A stretch of 64,000 nucleotides of DNA. Source: Paenarthrobacter sp. A20 (lineage in GTDB: Bacteria; Actinomycetota; Actinomycetes; Actinomycetales; Micrococcaceae). Both the position numbers and the translations under genes were made by a program. Below, one piece after another: positions 52,470 to 63,324 of this stretch (its first letter is position 1; each line of letters begins with the position of its first letter). The stretch is taken from positions 85,991-149,990 of the forward strand of contig NZ_JALJWH010000003.1 of NCBI RefSeq assembly GCF_024168825.1, written 5' to 3'. The notes beneath the pieces are model-generated. The model made no database searches. It had not been told where the DNA came from and was given only the letters and a program-made list of their open reading frames with translations.

Positions 52470-53759
52470 ATGGACGCAACCGCCGCTGTGAGAACCGGAT
52501 GCCCGTTCACTGACAAGCGCTCAGCTGTTGAACGCGCGGAAAATGCGCCGACGGAAATGTGCTCGCCCGTCAGCGAAACCATCGGTGCCGGGGAAATGCC
52601 CGTCGCCAACTGGATCAACGTAGCCGAGCTTCGTGAAGATCCTTACCCGACCTATGCACGCTTGCGAAACGAGTCCCCGGTGGCTTGGGTTCCGGCCATC
52701 AAGAAGGTTCTCATAGCTTCGTTCGCCGGTTGCCTCTTCGCTGAACAGCACCCCGAGATCTTTAGCAACAACGTTTCGGGTGCGCACATGACCCGTGCCT
52801 TCGGAGGACAGCCGATGATTCGCCAGGACGGAGCCGACCACTCGGCCGAACGGAATGTCATCAATCAAACGCTGCGCCCCAAAAAAATCAAGGAAGTATG
52901 GGAAGCCCGCTTCATAGCCAATACGCAAACCTACCTGGACGCGCTGGAGGATGGCGGCCCGGGCGCCGACCTCAACGACGTATTTGCCGCCCCGCTCGCA
53001 GCCAAGAATCTCATCGATCTTTTGGGACTCTCCTGCGTTGCACCGGCCGACGTTGCCCGATGGTCCGCGGACTTCATGGCCGGGGCCGGAAACGTCCTCG
53101 ACGATCAGGACATCTGGCTTCGCTGCCAACGATCTCGCGAGGAATTGGGATCGGCGCTGGATGAAGCATTTGCTCGGCTGCGGAAGAATCCGGACGACTC
53201 TATCATCTCGTTGCTGATCCATAGCGGGATGCCAGAGGAAAGTGTCAGGGCCAATGTAACCCTTACCATTTCAGGCGGCGTCAGCGAACCACAGCACATC
53301 ATGACCTCATCGGTTTCCTTGCTGACCCAACATCCCGAGTTCCTATCCTGGGCGCAGGAGGAACCGACCAGATTCGAGCAGGTTTTCCAGGAGACGCTGC
53401 GGCTCCAGAGCCCGATCGCCATGATCACACGCGAAACCACGACCGATACGGAAGTCGATGGCTTCAGGATCCCGGGCGGCAGCCAGATCGGACTCCTGCT
53501 GGCCTCCGCGAACAGGGACGTGCTCGCGATCGAGAACCCTGACGAATTCGATCCCACCCACGAGGCCCGTCGGCATCTGGGATTCGGAAGCGGTGACCAC
53601 CTGTGCGCCGGCAAGTGGGCCGCAGAGGCAGCCGTCGGACGCATTGCGGTTCCCGCACTGTACGAGCGGTTCCCCACTTTGCGCACCGACCCTGCACACC
53701 CCGGGACATGGAACGGCTGGGTCTTCCGGGGATTCAGCTCGCTGCCGGTTGTTTGGTAG
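52470..53759 (+). CDS. Cytochrome P450, GcoA/CYP255-like
   Basis: 429 aa, soluble. Heme loop LGFGSGDHLCAGKW with the Cys ligand near residue 378, and ExxR in FQETLRLQSP. The I-helix has SGGVSEPQH in place of the common AGxxTT; an EP at this point and the end WVFRGFSSLPVVW recall GcoA, the aromatic O-demethylase of Amycolatopsis. This likeness is from memory and needs alignment. An O-dealkylation of an aromatic ether is thus a reasonable guess. AGGAGG lies 12 nt upstream of the start. Confidence 0.85.
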   Translation: MDATAAVRTGCPFTDKRSAVERAENAPTEMCSPVSETIGAGEMPVANWINVAELREDPYPTYARLRNESPVAWVPAIKKVLIASFAGCLFAEQHPEIFSNNVSGAHMTRAFGGQPMIRQDGADHSAERNVINQTLRPKKIKEVWEARFIANTQTYLDALEDGGPGADLNDVFAAPLAAKNLIDLLGLSCVAPADVARWSADFMAGAGNVLDDQDIWLRCQRSREELGSALDEAFARLRKNPDDSIISLLIHSGMPEESVRANVTLTISGGVSEPQHIMTSSVSLLTQHPEFLSWAQEEPTRFEQVFQETLRLQSPIAMITRETTTDTEVDGFRIPGGSQIGLLLASANRDVLAIENPDEFDPTHEARRHLGFGSGDHLCAGKWAAEAAVGRIAVPALYERFPTLRTDPAHPGTWNGWVFRGFSSLPVVW

Positions 53760-53819
53760 CCAGCTCCCCCAAGGCCCGCCCCGTCCAGGCATCAGTACGA
53801 CAACCAGAGGAACGACCCC

Positions 53820-54140
53820 ATGATTTCGGCAACATTCAACCACCCCGAGGGCACAACAGACACGCTCCAGATCGACCCGGGGGTATCCCTTATGAAGGCT
53901 GCGGTGCTTAACGGCATCGGCAACATCATCGGCGAGTGCGGCGGCCAGGCCATGTGTGCGACCTGCCACGTCCTTGTCCAGCCCGAATACCGCGACCAGC
54001 TCCCGCCCCTGGGCGAAGACGAGGACGAGATGCTGGACTGCGCGGCCACGGAGCGAACCGAAGGCTCTCGGCTGGGCTGCCAGCTCAAGGCCGGGGAGCA
54101 TTTTTCCGCCATCGAAGTCGACCTGCCCGAGGCCCAGTGA
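53820..54140 (+). CDS. [2Fe-2S] ferredoxin (putidaredoxin/adrenodoxin type)
   Basis: 106 aa. Cluster ligands C40, C46, C49 and C87 (GECGGQAMCATCHV ... LGCQL) in the adrenodoxin-type spacing. It shuttles electrons from the reductase to the P450. The stop overlaps the reductase start by 1 nt (TGATG). Confidence 0.92.
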   Translation: MISATFNHPEGTTDTLQIDPGVSLMKAAVLNGIGNIIGECGGQAMCATCHVLVQPEYRDQLPPLGEDEDEMLDCAATERTEGSRLGCQLKAGEHFSAIEVDLPEAQ

Positions 54141-55399
54141 TGTTCACTCCGGATCCGGCGCAAAGCGCCATCATCGTCGGGGCCGGGCACGCAGGGGTCC
54201 AGACGGCGGAGTCCCTGCGGGAATCCGGTTGGAAAGGCCGGATCGTGCTGATCGAAAACGAGGAACACCTCCCCTACCAAAGGCCGCCACTATCCAAGGA
54301 CCACCTGGACCTGGCGAAGCCGCCCACTCCCCTGCCGCTGCGCGCCGAATCGTACTTCGGGCAAAACCGGATCGAGCTGCGCACGGGGACGAACGTCCAG
54401 TCCATCGACGTGCACGACCGATCGGTGCTGCTTTCCGACGGCAGCAGGGAATCGTTCACCAAACTGGTACTGGCCACCGGGGCATCAAACCGGATTCTCC
54501 AGGTTCCGGGAGCCGACCTTGCCGGCGTCGCGGGACTGAAGACCCTGGACGATGCACGCCGGCTGCGCGGGCTGCTGGAACGGGCCAGCAATGTGGTGGT
54601 TGTGGGCGCCGGATTCATCGGGCTCGAGTTCGCCGCGGCGGCACGTGCCGTAGGCAAAAACGTGACGGTCCTCGAGTTTGCCGACCGTCCCATGGCGAGG
54701 GCGCTGAGCCCAATCATGAGTGATTTCTTCGGCCGGCACCACGCTGAACACGGTGTGGATCTGCGGCTCGGTGAGGGCATCGCGGCCTTCACCGGAAGCC
54801 CCGACGGCAACGTCGTCTCCGCCGTGTCGAGCAGCGGGGCTGAATATCCGGCCGACCTCGTCGTGGTCGGCGTCGGGGTCGTTCCGAATACCGCGCTGGC
54901 CGAAGCTTCCGGGCTCCTGGTGGAGAACGGAATCCTCGTCGACGGTTCGCTGCGTACATCGGACCCCGACATCTATGCCGTGGGCGACTGTACTTCCTTC
55001 CCCGGGAGGTCCGGCCTCGGGCGCCTGCGTTTGGAATCAGTGCAGAACGCCACGGACCAAGCCCGATACGCGGCACGTCGGATCGCTGGCTTGGAGCCGA
55101 TCCCGTACGAACCGGTGCCGTGGTTCTGGTCGATCCAGGGCGGCGCTCGCCTGCAGATCGCGGGGCTCTCCTCCCCCGGCAACCAAACGGTGGTTCGCGG
55201 CGATGTCGCAGCCGGCGGGTTCTCGGTGTTCTGCTTCGACGGGGACCAGCTGGTGGCAGTGGAATCGGTCAACAAGCCCGCGGACCACGTTGCCGCACGG
55301 AAGCTCCTCGCCGCGGGCACCCACGTGACACCGACCCAGTGCCGAGACCTCCACTTCGACCTCAAGAACGCGGCTGCGTCCACGGCGGTCGCAGGATGA
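54140..55399 (+). CDS. FAD-dependent ferredoxin reductase
   Basis: 419 aa. FAD Rossmann motif VGAGHAGVQTAESL at the N-terminus, NAD motif VGAGFIGLEFAAAA near residue 155, and the second FAD motif DIYAVGDCTSFP near 275, then a reductase C-terminal domain. NAD(P)H oxidation feeds the adjoining ferredoxin. Together with P450 and ferredoxin this makes a complete class I three-component system. Confidence 0.92.
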   Translation: MFTPDPAQSAIIVGAGHAGVQTAESLRESGWKGRIVLIENEEHLPYQRPPLSKDHLDLAKPPTPLPLRAESYFGQNRIELRTGTNVQSIDVHDRSVLLSDGSRESFTKLVLATGASNRILQVPGADLAGVAGLKTLDDARRLRGLLERASNVVVVGAGFIGLEFAAAARAVGKNVTVLEFADRPMARALSPIMSDFFGRHHAEHGVDLRLGEGIAAFTGSPDGNVVSAVSSSGAEYPADLVVVGVGVVPNTALAEASGLLVENGILVDGSLRTSDPDIYAVGDCTSFPGRSGLGRLRLESVQNATDQARYAARRIAGLEPIPYEPVPWFWSIQGGARLQIAGLSSPGNQTVVRGDVAAGGFSVFCFDGDQLVAVESVNKPADHVAARKLLAAGTHVTPTQCRDLHFDLKNAAASTAVAG

Positions 55400-55626
55400 C
55401 CACCGTCCTCCATGGTCCGTCCCCTCCCGACGATGACGTCGGCGAAGCCAGCCGCAAGTTTCCCGATTCGCCTAACTTCCATCCACGTTTCCTAGTCACC
55501 ACACCGTTTATGAGGTCACCAGTCAAAGGCGACCGAAGCAAAAGTTCAACGTTTTGCGGAAGTTACCTTTCTACCGCTTTCAACAACAACTCCCGATACT
55601 CCTCGAAGTGTGAAGGAACACCACTC
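55400..55626. other. Gap before the ABC importer operon
   Basis: No gene supported. It probably holds the promoter of the peptide-type importer. Frames from the reductase and the binding protein run into it by chance. Confidence 0.4.
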
Positions 55627-57216
55627 ATGCAAAACAATGCAATCACCACCACCGTGATTATCGCGGCCATCGCGCTCGCCGCTAGCGGGTGCACCACGGG
55701 CGGCAAGCAAGCCCCTGCGGCCGGGGAAACCCCTGGTGCAGCCGGCGTTCTCTCCACGGATACGGTCAACGCGGCGATCGACATTCCCGCGACCTTCGAC
55801 CCGACCCAAAGCCTCTCCCTTCCCGACTTCACGGCCGCACGCATGAGCTTCGATACGCTGCTCCGTGTCGGGAAAGACAATGACCTCGTCCCGGGTCTTG
55901 CCGAGGAATGGGATTCCAAAGGCACCAAGACGACCTTCACCCTGCGCGACGGGGCCACATGTTCGGACGGAACCCCCATCAGCGCCACCGTGGTGAAGAA
56001 TTCCCTGGAACATCTGGCCGCACCGGACACCGCGTACACGGGAGCAAATGACACTTTCGGCATCACCGGGCTTCCCACGATTGCGGCCGACGATGCCGCC
56101 AACAAGGTCACTATTGACCTAGCAGCGCCGTGGCCGGACATGCTACGCATGCTGAGTACAGCGGGATCCGGCATCATCTGCCCGGCGGGCCTGAAGGACA
56201 CCAAGGCTCTGGCAGCGGGCACCGCAAAGGGCGCGGAATCAGGCCCGTACCTGCTCACCGAGAAGGAACACGGGGTCCGCTACATCTATGCTCTGCGCGA
56301 CGGATATGACATGTGGCCCAAGTACAAGGAGCCGTTGCCCGGCTCTCCGGCCAAGAATGTGGTCTTCAACGTCATCAGCGACCGCAACGCCGTGGCCAAC
56401 CAGCTGCTCGGCGGGCAGCTGGACACTGGATTCATCAACCCCAGCAGCATCCCCCGCTTCAAGGACGAACCAAGGTTCGTCGTCGCCAAGCAGCCCTTCT
56501 CCGATTTCTATGTACTCTTCAACGAGCGCAAAGGCAGTCCCTTTGCCGACGAAGCCAAGCGCAGGGCCGTGGCCCAGATACTGAACCGCGAAACCTTCGA
56601 GAAAATCACCGACGAGGGCGCCGGCCAGACCAGCACCCAGCTGGTGGCTGACGGCACCACGTGCTCAAACCCCGCGCAGTCGCCGGTGATCCCGCTGGAC
56701 CCCGAAGCTGCCAAGAGCGTCCTGTCGGGCGTGAAGATCAAGTTTGTGGGAACCCAGGTCGTCGGACCGAAGGGCTCCGGCAATGTCTACGTGGAGGAAC
56801 AGCTGCGCGCCGCGGGTGCGGACGTCACGCTCTCCAACCTCGACCTCGGCGGCTGGATCGGCACCGTCTACGGCAAGCCAGGCGACTGGGACATGACCGT
56901 TTACGCCGGACTGAACTTTGCCGGCTCCATGTCCAGCAAGCTCAACGACCTCTCTGGTCCAGACGTGCAGGCCGGTGGCGCAAATGTCGGCGCCAACGTG
57001 AACCCGACGCTCGACGCGGCTCTTGCGAGATTCCGCTCGGCCACCGACGAGAGCGCCCAGTGCGCCGCCCTGCAGGAGGGCATGAACAGCGCCATCTCGC
57101 AGGCTAACGCGGTTCCGCTGACCAACAGCCCGCTGGTGATGGTTGCCCGTGACGGCTTTGCCGCAGTGTCGCAGGGTCTGTCGCTGGACGACCAGTCCCT
57201 GCGCATCACCAAGTAG
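55627..57216 (+). CDS. ABC importer solute-binding lipoprotein (family 5, peptide/nickel type)
   Basis: 529 aa. Lipobox LAASGC after a hydrophobic helix. Family-5 features: DIPATFDPTQS, ..VPGLAEEWDSKGTKTTFTLRD and the FNERKGSPFADEAKRRAVAQ region. Binds a peptide-like or other small organic ligand. AAGGAA precedes the ATG at 55627. First gene of the SBP-amidase-permease-permease/ATPase-ATPase operon. Confidence 0.88.
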   Translation: MQNNAITTTVIIAAIALAASGCTTGGKQAPAAGETPGAAGVLSTDTVNAAIDIPATFDPTQSLSLPDFTAARMSFDTLLRVGKDNDLVPGLAEEWDSKGTKTTFTLRDGATCSDGTPISATVVKNSLEHLAAPDTAYTGANDTFGITGLPTIAADDAANKVTIDLAAPWPDMLRMLSTAGSGIICPAGLKDTKALAAGTAKGAESGPYLLTEKEHGVRYIYALRDGYDMWPKYKEPLPGSPAKNVVFNVISDRNAVANQLLGGQLDTGFINPSSIPRFKDEPRFVVAKQPFSDFYVLFNERKGSPFADEAKRRAVAQILNRETFEKITDEGAGQTSTQLVADGTTCSNPAQSPVIPLDPEAAKSVLSGVKIKFVGTQVVGPKGSGNVYVEEQLRAAGADVTLSNLDLGGWIGTVYGKPGDWDMTVYAGLNFAGSMSSKLNDLSGPDVQAGGANVGANVNPTLDAALARFRSATDESAQCAALQEGMNSAISQANAVPLTNSPLVMVARDGFAAVSQGLSLDDQSLRITK

Positions 57217-57291
57217 TTTCCGTTTCGGGTGTCCCGCCCCGCGCGAGGCACCCGAAGGCCACCCATACTTTCCAAGGAGCAGGACACCCCC

Positions 57292-58710
57292 ATGAACCCC
57301 TTTGATTCGGCGCTCGAGATCGCCGCAGCCATCCGCCGACGCGACGTGAGTCCCGTCGAAGTTGCCGACACCTACCTTGACCGCATCGATGCGCTGGACC
57401 CCGGCGTCAACGCCGTCATCTGGCGCAACGACGAACAGGTGCGCGAAGCAGCCCGCCGGGCCGAATCCGCCGTGATGCGGGGCGACGTCGTGGGCCCCTT
57501 CCATGGCGTCCCGATCCCGGTGAAGAACTTGTCCAACGTGGCGGGCCAGCCCAACGACATGAGCTCACTGGCCGTCACCGACGCGCCCCGGCGGGCCACC
57601 GCATTGAGCATCAAGAAGCTCCAGGAAGCCGGATTCCTGCTGATGGGCCGCACCAACAGCCCCGAGCTCGGGCCGCTGACGGTGACTGAGAACGCCAAGT
57701 ACGGACGGACGTCCAATCCGTGGGACACCGACTACGTGCCGGGCGGGTCCAGCGGCGGTGCTGCGGCAGCAGTTGCCGCAGGCTTCGCACCCGTGGCGCA
57801 TGCCTCAGACGGCGGCGGATCCATCAGGGTTCCGTCCTCCGCCTGCGGGCTGGTGGGCCTGAAGCCCAGCCGCGGCCGCGTTCCGCAGGAGGTGTTCGCC
57901 TGGGAGCATTCCACCGTGGAAGGCGCCATCACCCGCACCGTTGCCGACTCGGCCGCCATGTTGGACGCCATGAGCGTCACCGACTCGTTGGGCTGGTACT
58001 CTGCGCCGCGGCCCGAACGGCCCTTTGCCGAACAGGCGGCCGAGGCGGCCGGTTCGCTGCGCATCGGGCTGATGCTCGAGGCACCGACGGGGCTTCCCGT
58101 CGACCCCGAATGTGTTGACGCGGCGCTGGCTCTGGCCCGGCTCCTGGAGGCGGCCGGCCACGTGGTCGCCCCTGCGGTGCCGCGGCTGTTCTCCCGCGAG
58201 GCGATCGACGCGTTCCAGGTCATCATCTGCGCCTCGGTCGCCGCCGGCGAGTACACCGACCCCTCGCTAGTGGCCCCGTTCATCACCCGCCGGATGGAAC
58301 GGGCACGGGACTTCAACGCCGTGCAGTACGCTGCCGCGGCGGCCAAGCTGCAGATCGAATCCCGGGCCATCGTGTCCCAGTGGGGCGGGGAGTTCGACGT
58401 GCTGCTGACCCCCACCATGGCAACCACCACCCCCAAGCACGGCGTTGTCTACGAGGAAGCCAACAACGACCCCCGGGGCGAGGGACTCACCGCCCTCCGG
58501 ATGATCTCTTTCACCTCATTCTGCAACACCACCGGGCAGCCGGCCATAAGCCTTCCTGTCCACACCGGGGCCAACGGGATGCCGATCGGCGCCCAACTGG
58601 TGGGAGCCCCGTTTGCCGAGGGCACGTTGCTGGCCTTGGCTGCCCAGGTCGAAGCCGCCGTGAACTGGCAGGACCGCCTGGCCCCGCTGGGAGCCGGGGT
58701 GCGGCCATGA
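57292..58710 (+). CDS. Amidase signature family hydrolase
   Basis: 472 aa. Catalytic Ser-cisSer-Lys set: Lys in IPVKNLSN near residue 80, and the Gly/Ser-rich PGGSSGGAAAAVAAG near 150 with both Ser. Hydrolyses an amide to acid plus ammonia. It is embedded in the importer operon (AAGGAG upstream, ATGA overlap with the permease), so its substrate is probably what the importer brings in. Confidence 0.88.
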   Translation: MNPFDSALEIAAAIRRRDVSPVEVADTYLDRIDALDPGVNAVIWRNDEQVREAARRAESAVMRGDVVGPFHGVPIPVKNLSNVAGQPNDMSSLAVTDAPRRATALSIKKLQEAGFLLMGRTNSPELGPLTVTENAKYGRTSNPWDTDYVPGGSSGGAAAAVAAGFAPVAHASDGGGSIRVPSSACGLVGLKPSRGRVPQEVFAWEHSTVEGAITRTVADSAAMLDAMSVTDSLGWYSAPRPERPFAEQAAEAAGSLRIGLMLEAPTGLPVDPECVDAALALARLLEAAGHVVAPAVPRLFSREAIDAFQVIICASVAAGEYTDPSLVAPFITRRMERARDFNAVQYAAAAAKLQIESRAIVSQWGGEFDVLLTPTMATTTPKHGVVYEEANNDPRGEGLTALRMISFTSFCNTTGQPAISLPVHTGANGMPIGAQLVGAPFAEGTLLALAAQVEAAVNWQDRLAPLGAGVRP

Positions 58711-59741
58711 CGGCAACCCCCGCCACCGCAAAAGCACCGCCCTCACCGGGGACCGTGCCCCTCCGCCGCACCGGGGCCGCCTGGGCCTCGAATCCCTGGG
58801 TGGACTTCGCGGTCCGGCGACTGGGCGGGGTACTGCTCTCCCTGGTCATGCTCGTGGTGTTGACCTTCCTCATAGTCCCGCTGATCCCGGGCGACCCCGC
58901 CCGCGCGGTGGCGGGAACCGACGCCTCGGCCGAAACGGTGGCCAAGCTCCGGGCCCAGATGGGCCTTGACGAACCGTTGGGCGTGCAGTTCCTGGATTTC
59001 GTGGGCGGCCTACTTCACTTCGATTTGGGCACATCGTTCCGTTTCAATGACTCGGTCTCGCTGCTCATTGCGGCAAAGCTCCCCTACACCGCTCAACTTG
59101 CCTTCGCCGCCATCGTGTTGGTGCTGCTGTTGGCTGTTCCGCTGGGCATGGCCACCGGCATCCTCACCCGGGGCGGGCGCAAGCGCTGGCTGGACATGCT
59201 CTTCGGAAACACCGCGGGCTTCCTCGCCTCGCTGCCCGGCTACGTCACAGCGACATTGTTCATTCTCTGCTTTGCCATCCTGATCCCGGTCTTCCCAGCC
59301 GGCGGCGCCGACACCCTCTCGGCGCTAGTTCTGCCCACCGTCGCGCTGGCCCTCGGTCCGGCCTGCGCCGTGGCCCGCGTGGTCCGACAGGAAACGGCCA
59401 CGGTGCTGGAACAGGACTTCATGCGCACGGCACGCGGCCGCAGGCTTCCGCCGCTGCGCCTGTACCTGCGGCATGCCTTGCCAAACCTGCTGACCAGCAC
59501 GCTCACGCTGACCGGGCTGATCCTTGCCTCGCTGCTGGGCGGGGCCATCATCATCGAAACGGTGTTCAACTACCCGGGCCTTGGCAATGAGATCATCCAG
59601 GCCATCATCTACCGCGACTACCCGGTCATCCAGGGAATCATTCTGGTCGTCGGGCTGATTGCCACCCTGCTGAACATCTTGGTTGACGTCATCCTCGGCA
59701 TCATCGACCCACGCACCCTCGGAGCGAAAACCCATGGCTAA
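58707..59741 (+). CDS. ABC importer permease (DppB type)
   Basis: 344 aa, six membrane segments. Typical DppB start after a long tail (LIPGDPARAVAG; MGLDEPLGVQFLDFV) and conserved C-terminus (TVFNYPGLGNEIIQAII). ATGA overlap with the amidase gene. Confidence 0.9.
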   Translation: MTATPATAKAPPSPGTVPLRRTGAAWASNPWVDFAVRRLGGVLLSLVMLVVLTFLIVPLIPGDPARAVAGTDASAETVAKLRAQMGLDEPLGVQFLDFVGGLLHFDLGTSFRFNDSVSLLIAAKLPYTAQLAFAAIVLVLLLAVPLGMATGILTRGGRKRWLDMLFGNTAGFLASLPGYVTATLFILCFAILIPVFPAGGADTLSALVLPTVALALGPACAVARVVRQETATVLEQDFMRTARGRRLPPLRLYLRHALPNLLTSTLTLTGLILASLLGGAIIIETVFNYPGLGNEIIQAIIYRDYPVIQGIILVVGLIATLLNILVDVILGIIDPRTLGAKTHG

Positions 59742-61476
59742 GACACCACGCGCTGCCAAACACGCCCTCCGCTGGACCCCGGGGCTGAAACTGGGCCTGG
59801 GCATTCTCTCGATGGTGGCCCTGGCTGCCCTTTTCGCCCCGATCTTCCTACACGACGCGGCCACCATCCTGAGCGACGACTCGCGCCAGGGAATCAGCGC
59901 CGAACACTGGATGGGAACTGACGACTTCGGCCGCGACATCTTGGCCCGCACCCTCGTCGCCAGCCGCCTGACGTTGCTGATGTCCCTGGGCGCCACGCTG
60001 ATCGCCGTCACCGGCGGCATCCTGATCGGCGCAGCCGTCTGGATGGCGTCGCGCCGAGCCAGAGAATTTGCACTGCGCCTCATCGAGGCGGCGGTCGCCT
60101 ACCCTTCCCTGATCTTCGCGCTGATCATCGCAGCAATCCTGGGCCCTGGCAGCGGCACCGCGATCATCGCCATCGGCGTCGCAGGCATCCCCGGATTCGC
60201 CAGGCTGACTGCCAACCTCGCAGCCTCCGTCTCCCAGCGAAACTACGTAGGCGCCGCCCGGCTGCTGGGGGTCCCGATGCCCAAAATAATCGAACGCCAC
60301 CTGCTGCCGAATATGGCCGAACCGCTCTTTGTCATGGCCACGTCGTCCTTTGCCCTCTCCCTGCTGGAAATCTCGTCGCTGTCATTCGTGGGACTGGGCG
60401 TGCAAAGCCCCGAATTCGACTTCGGACGGCTGCTGAACGAGGCACTGAACTCCATCTACACCCAGCCGCTGCAGGCCGTGGCGCCTTCCATCATGCTGGT
60501 GCTCACCGGGCTCGGTGCCATGCTGGTCGGCGACGGCCTTGCCGCCACCGCGGACCCACGCGGGGGCAGGAAATTCTTTGCATCCCGCAAGCACCATTCC
60601 CGCCCCGTGTCTGCCACCGCCGCCCCCGCGGCGTTGCTAGAGGTAGACAACCTGACGGTCACCGCACCCGGCGGACAGGATCTGGTCAAGGGCATCTCCT
60701 TCAGCATCGCCCCGGGACAGGTACTGGGGCTCGTCGGGGAATCCGGGTCGGGCAAATCCATGACGGCCATGGCCGTGGCAGGGTTGCTGGCCGACGAACT
60801 CGCCGTTTCGGCCCACACGCTGCGGCTGGGTTCGCTGGACCTGTTGGTGCCCAATGCCCCCCGCACCATGGCCACGTCGATCGGGCTGGTCTACCAGGAC
60901 CCGGGCAGCACGTTCAATCCCGCCCTGCGCATGGGCGGGCAACTCACCGAGGTCTCCCGAGTCCATCTCGGGGCCAGCCGGACCCAGGCGAACCGCGACA
61001 TGGTCCAGGCCCTGGACGCGATGTCGATCAGGAACCCCGAACTCCGCCTGACCCAGCACCCGCACCAACTCTCCGGCGGCATGCTCCAGCGTTCCATGAT
61101 CGCCGCTTCCACCGTCTCCAATCCCGTGCTGCTGATCGCGGACGAACCGACCACCGCACTGGATGTCACGGTGCAGGCGGATGTGCTGCGCAAGTTCCGC
61201 AAGATCAACAAGGAAAAGGGAACGGCCCTGCTGTTCATTTCCCACGACATCGGCGTGGTCCAGGAGTTGTGCGACGAGGTGCTGGTGATGCATGGCGGGC
61301 GGATCCTGGAACGACTCAGCGGGGCTGAACTGAAGGCGGGTCACGCCAGGCATCCTTACACCCGCGCCCTGCTGGCTGCCACGCCGGCCATGGACGGATG
61401 CCAGGGAAAGCTGAAGGCCGCCCGCTGGCTTCCGGAAGACGCATCCGCCCAACCGGTAGTCGTGAACAACCAATGA
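59734..61476 (+). CDS. Fused ABC importer permease and ATPase (DppC-DppD type)
   Basis: 580 aa. Residues 1-275 are a DppC-like permease (GTDDFGRDILARTLVASR; LEISSLSFVGLGVQSP). After a linker, residues 300-560 are an ATPase with Walker A GESGSGKS, signature LSGGMLQR and Walker B LLIADEPTTALD. These are usually two proteins. The start at 59734 overlaps the DppB gene by 8 nt. The ATPase pairs with the DppF-like protein encoded next. Confidence 0.9.
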   Translation: MAKTPRAAKHALRWTPGLKLGLGILSMVALAALFAPIFLHDAATILSDDSRQGISAEHWMGTDDFGRDILARTLVASRLTLLMSLGATLIAVTGGILIGAAVWMASRRAREFALRLIEAAVAYPSLIFALIIAAILGPGSGTAIIAIGVAGIPGFARLTANLAASVSQRNYVGAARLLGVPMPKIIERHLLPNMAEPLFVMATSSFALSLLEISSLSFVGLGVQSPEFDFGRLLNEALNSIYTQPLQAVAPSIMLVLTGLGAMLVGDGLAATADPRGGRKFFASRKHHSRPVSATAAPAALLEVDNLTVTAPGGQDLVKGISFSIAPGQVLGLVGESGSGKSMTAMAVAGLLADELAVSAHTLRLGSLDLLVPNAPRTMATSIGLVYQDPGSTFNPALRMGGQLTEVSRVHLGASRTQANRDMVQALDAMSIRNPELRLTQHPHQLSGGMLQRSMIAASTVSNPVLLIADEPTTALDVTVQADVLRKFRKINKEKGTALLFISHDIGVVQELCDEVLVMHGGRILERLSGAELKAGHARHPYTRALLAATPAMDGCQGKLKAARWLPEDASAQPVVVNNQ

Positions 61477-61493
61477 AAGGACCAGGTGCAACC

Positions 61494-62342
<849 letters not shown>

Positions 62343-62560
62343 AGGACTTTCACCTTGCATGCTGCAAAGCTTGGTTACACCCCTCCGGAGCCGATCTTAG
62401 CCGGAAGCAGGCGGGGGGATCGCGGCCCCGTGAAGGACTTCTTTTGCCCGCTCACCTCCACGGCAGCTCCGGGTAACCGCGGGAGCGCTCCTCGAAACCT
62501 CCCCGGATCTTCGTTGTTGATTGCCGTTAGCCCGAACTTACCCTCGAAGGGAGCCCAACA
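62343..62560. other. Intergenic region before the Lrp/AsnC gene
   Basis: No gene supported; the promoter of the regulator is expected here. Confidence 0.4.
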
Positions 62561-62998
62561 GTGTTCAAAGGTTCCCTAACAGAGCTTGATCGCCAGCTCC
62601 TTTCCGCACTTCGAGAGGACGGCCGGGCCTCAGTGGCCAGTCTGGCACGTCAGCTCGGAGTCGCCAGGGCGACGATTAATAGTCGCCTGGAGCGGCTCGT
62701 GTCCTCTGGAACCATAATCGGCTTCACAGCACGAGTTCGCGACGAACTGGACCCTTTATCGATCCGTGCCATCACGTTAATTGCCGTAGAGGGCCGTTCC
62801 GCCGACAGAGTTATTCGCCAGCTTCGTGGTTTCCCAGAAATCCGGTCGCTGCACACCACTAACGGAGCTTGGGACCTTGTTGCCGAGATCCGGGCAGAAA
62901 GCCTGACCGGGTTCGACCAGATTCTCGGCCGGATTCGAGGCATCGAGGGCATCGTCAACAGCGAAACCAGCTTGTTGCTCAGCTCCGTATTGAGATAA
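62561..62998 (+). CDS. Lrp/AsnC-family transcriptional regulator
   Basis: 145 aa from a GTG. HTH (ASVASLARQLGVARATINSRL) at residues 20-45 and a RAM ligand-binding domain (GAWDLVAEIRAESL). Probably regulates the ornithine cyclodeaminase gene 330 bp downstream in response to an amino acid. Confidence 0.87.
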   Translation: MFKGSLTELDRQLLSALREDGRASVASLARQLGVARATINSRLERLVSSGTIIGFTARVRDELDPLSIRAITLIAVEGRSADRVIRQLRGFPEIRSLHTTNGAWDLVAEIRAESLTGFDQILGRIRGIEGIVNSETSLLLSSVLR

Positions 62999-63324
62999 GG
63001 CTCCCTTACCTGCCGCCGATCCATTCTGACTACTTCTTCTCCATGTAGTTGCCCAAGTTGGGGGGAGAAACTCTACCTCGGGTCGATCACGATAGGGCAC
63101 TGCAGGAGTCCTCTTGATAGCCACGATCCGCGCGGCTCCAAGGCCCGCCCGGCCACCGTTCACCAACCCAGTAGATCGTTCACGGAGGCACGAAACATAG
63201 TGTCAGATTGAAGTCGGCGATATGCAAGAAACTCAATGAAAAGTGCCCTTTTTGTTCATTGTGGGTGCATATCGACAGCTCATAAAGTAGTGAAATCCCC
63301 CGATTTGAAAGCAAAGGAGAAGCG
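62999..63324. other. Intergenic region before the ornithine cyclodeaminase gene
   Basis: 326 bp without a supported gene. It ends in a good ribosome-binding site (AAAGGAG) and should contain the Lrp-type control site, but I could not pick one out. Confidence 0.4.
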
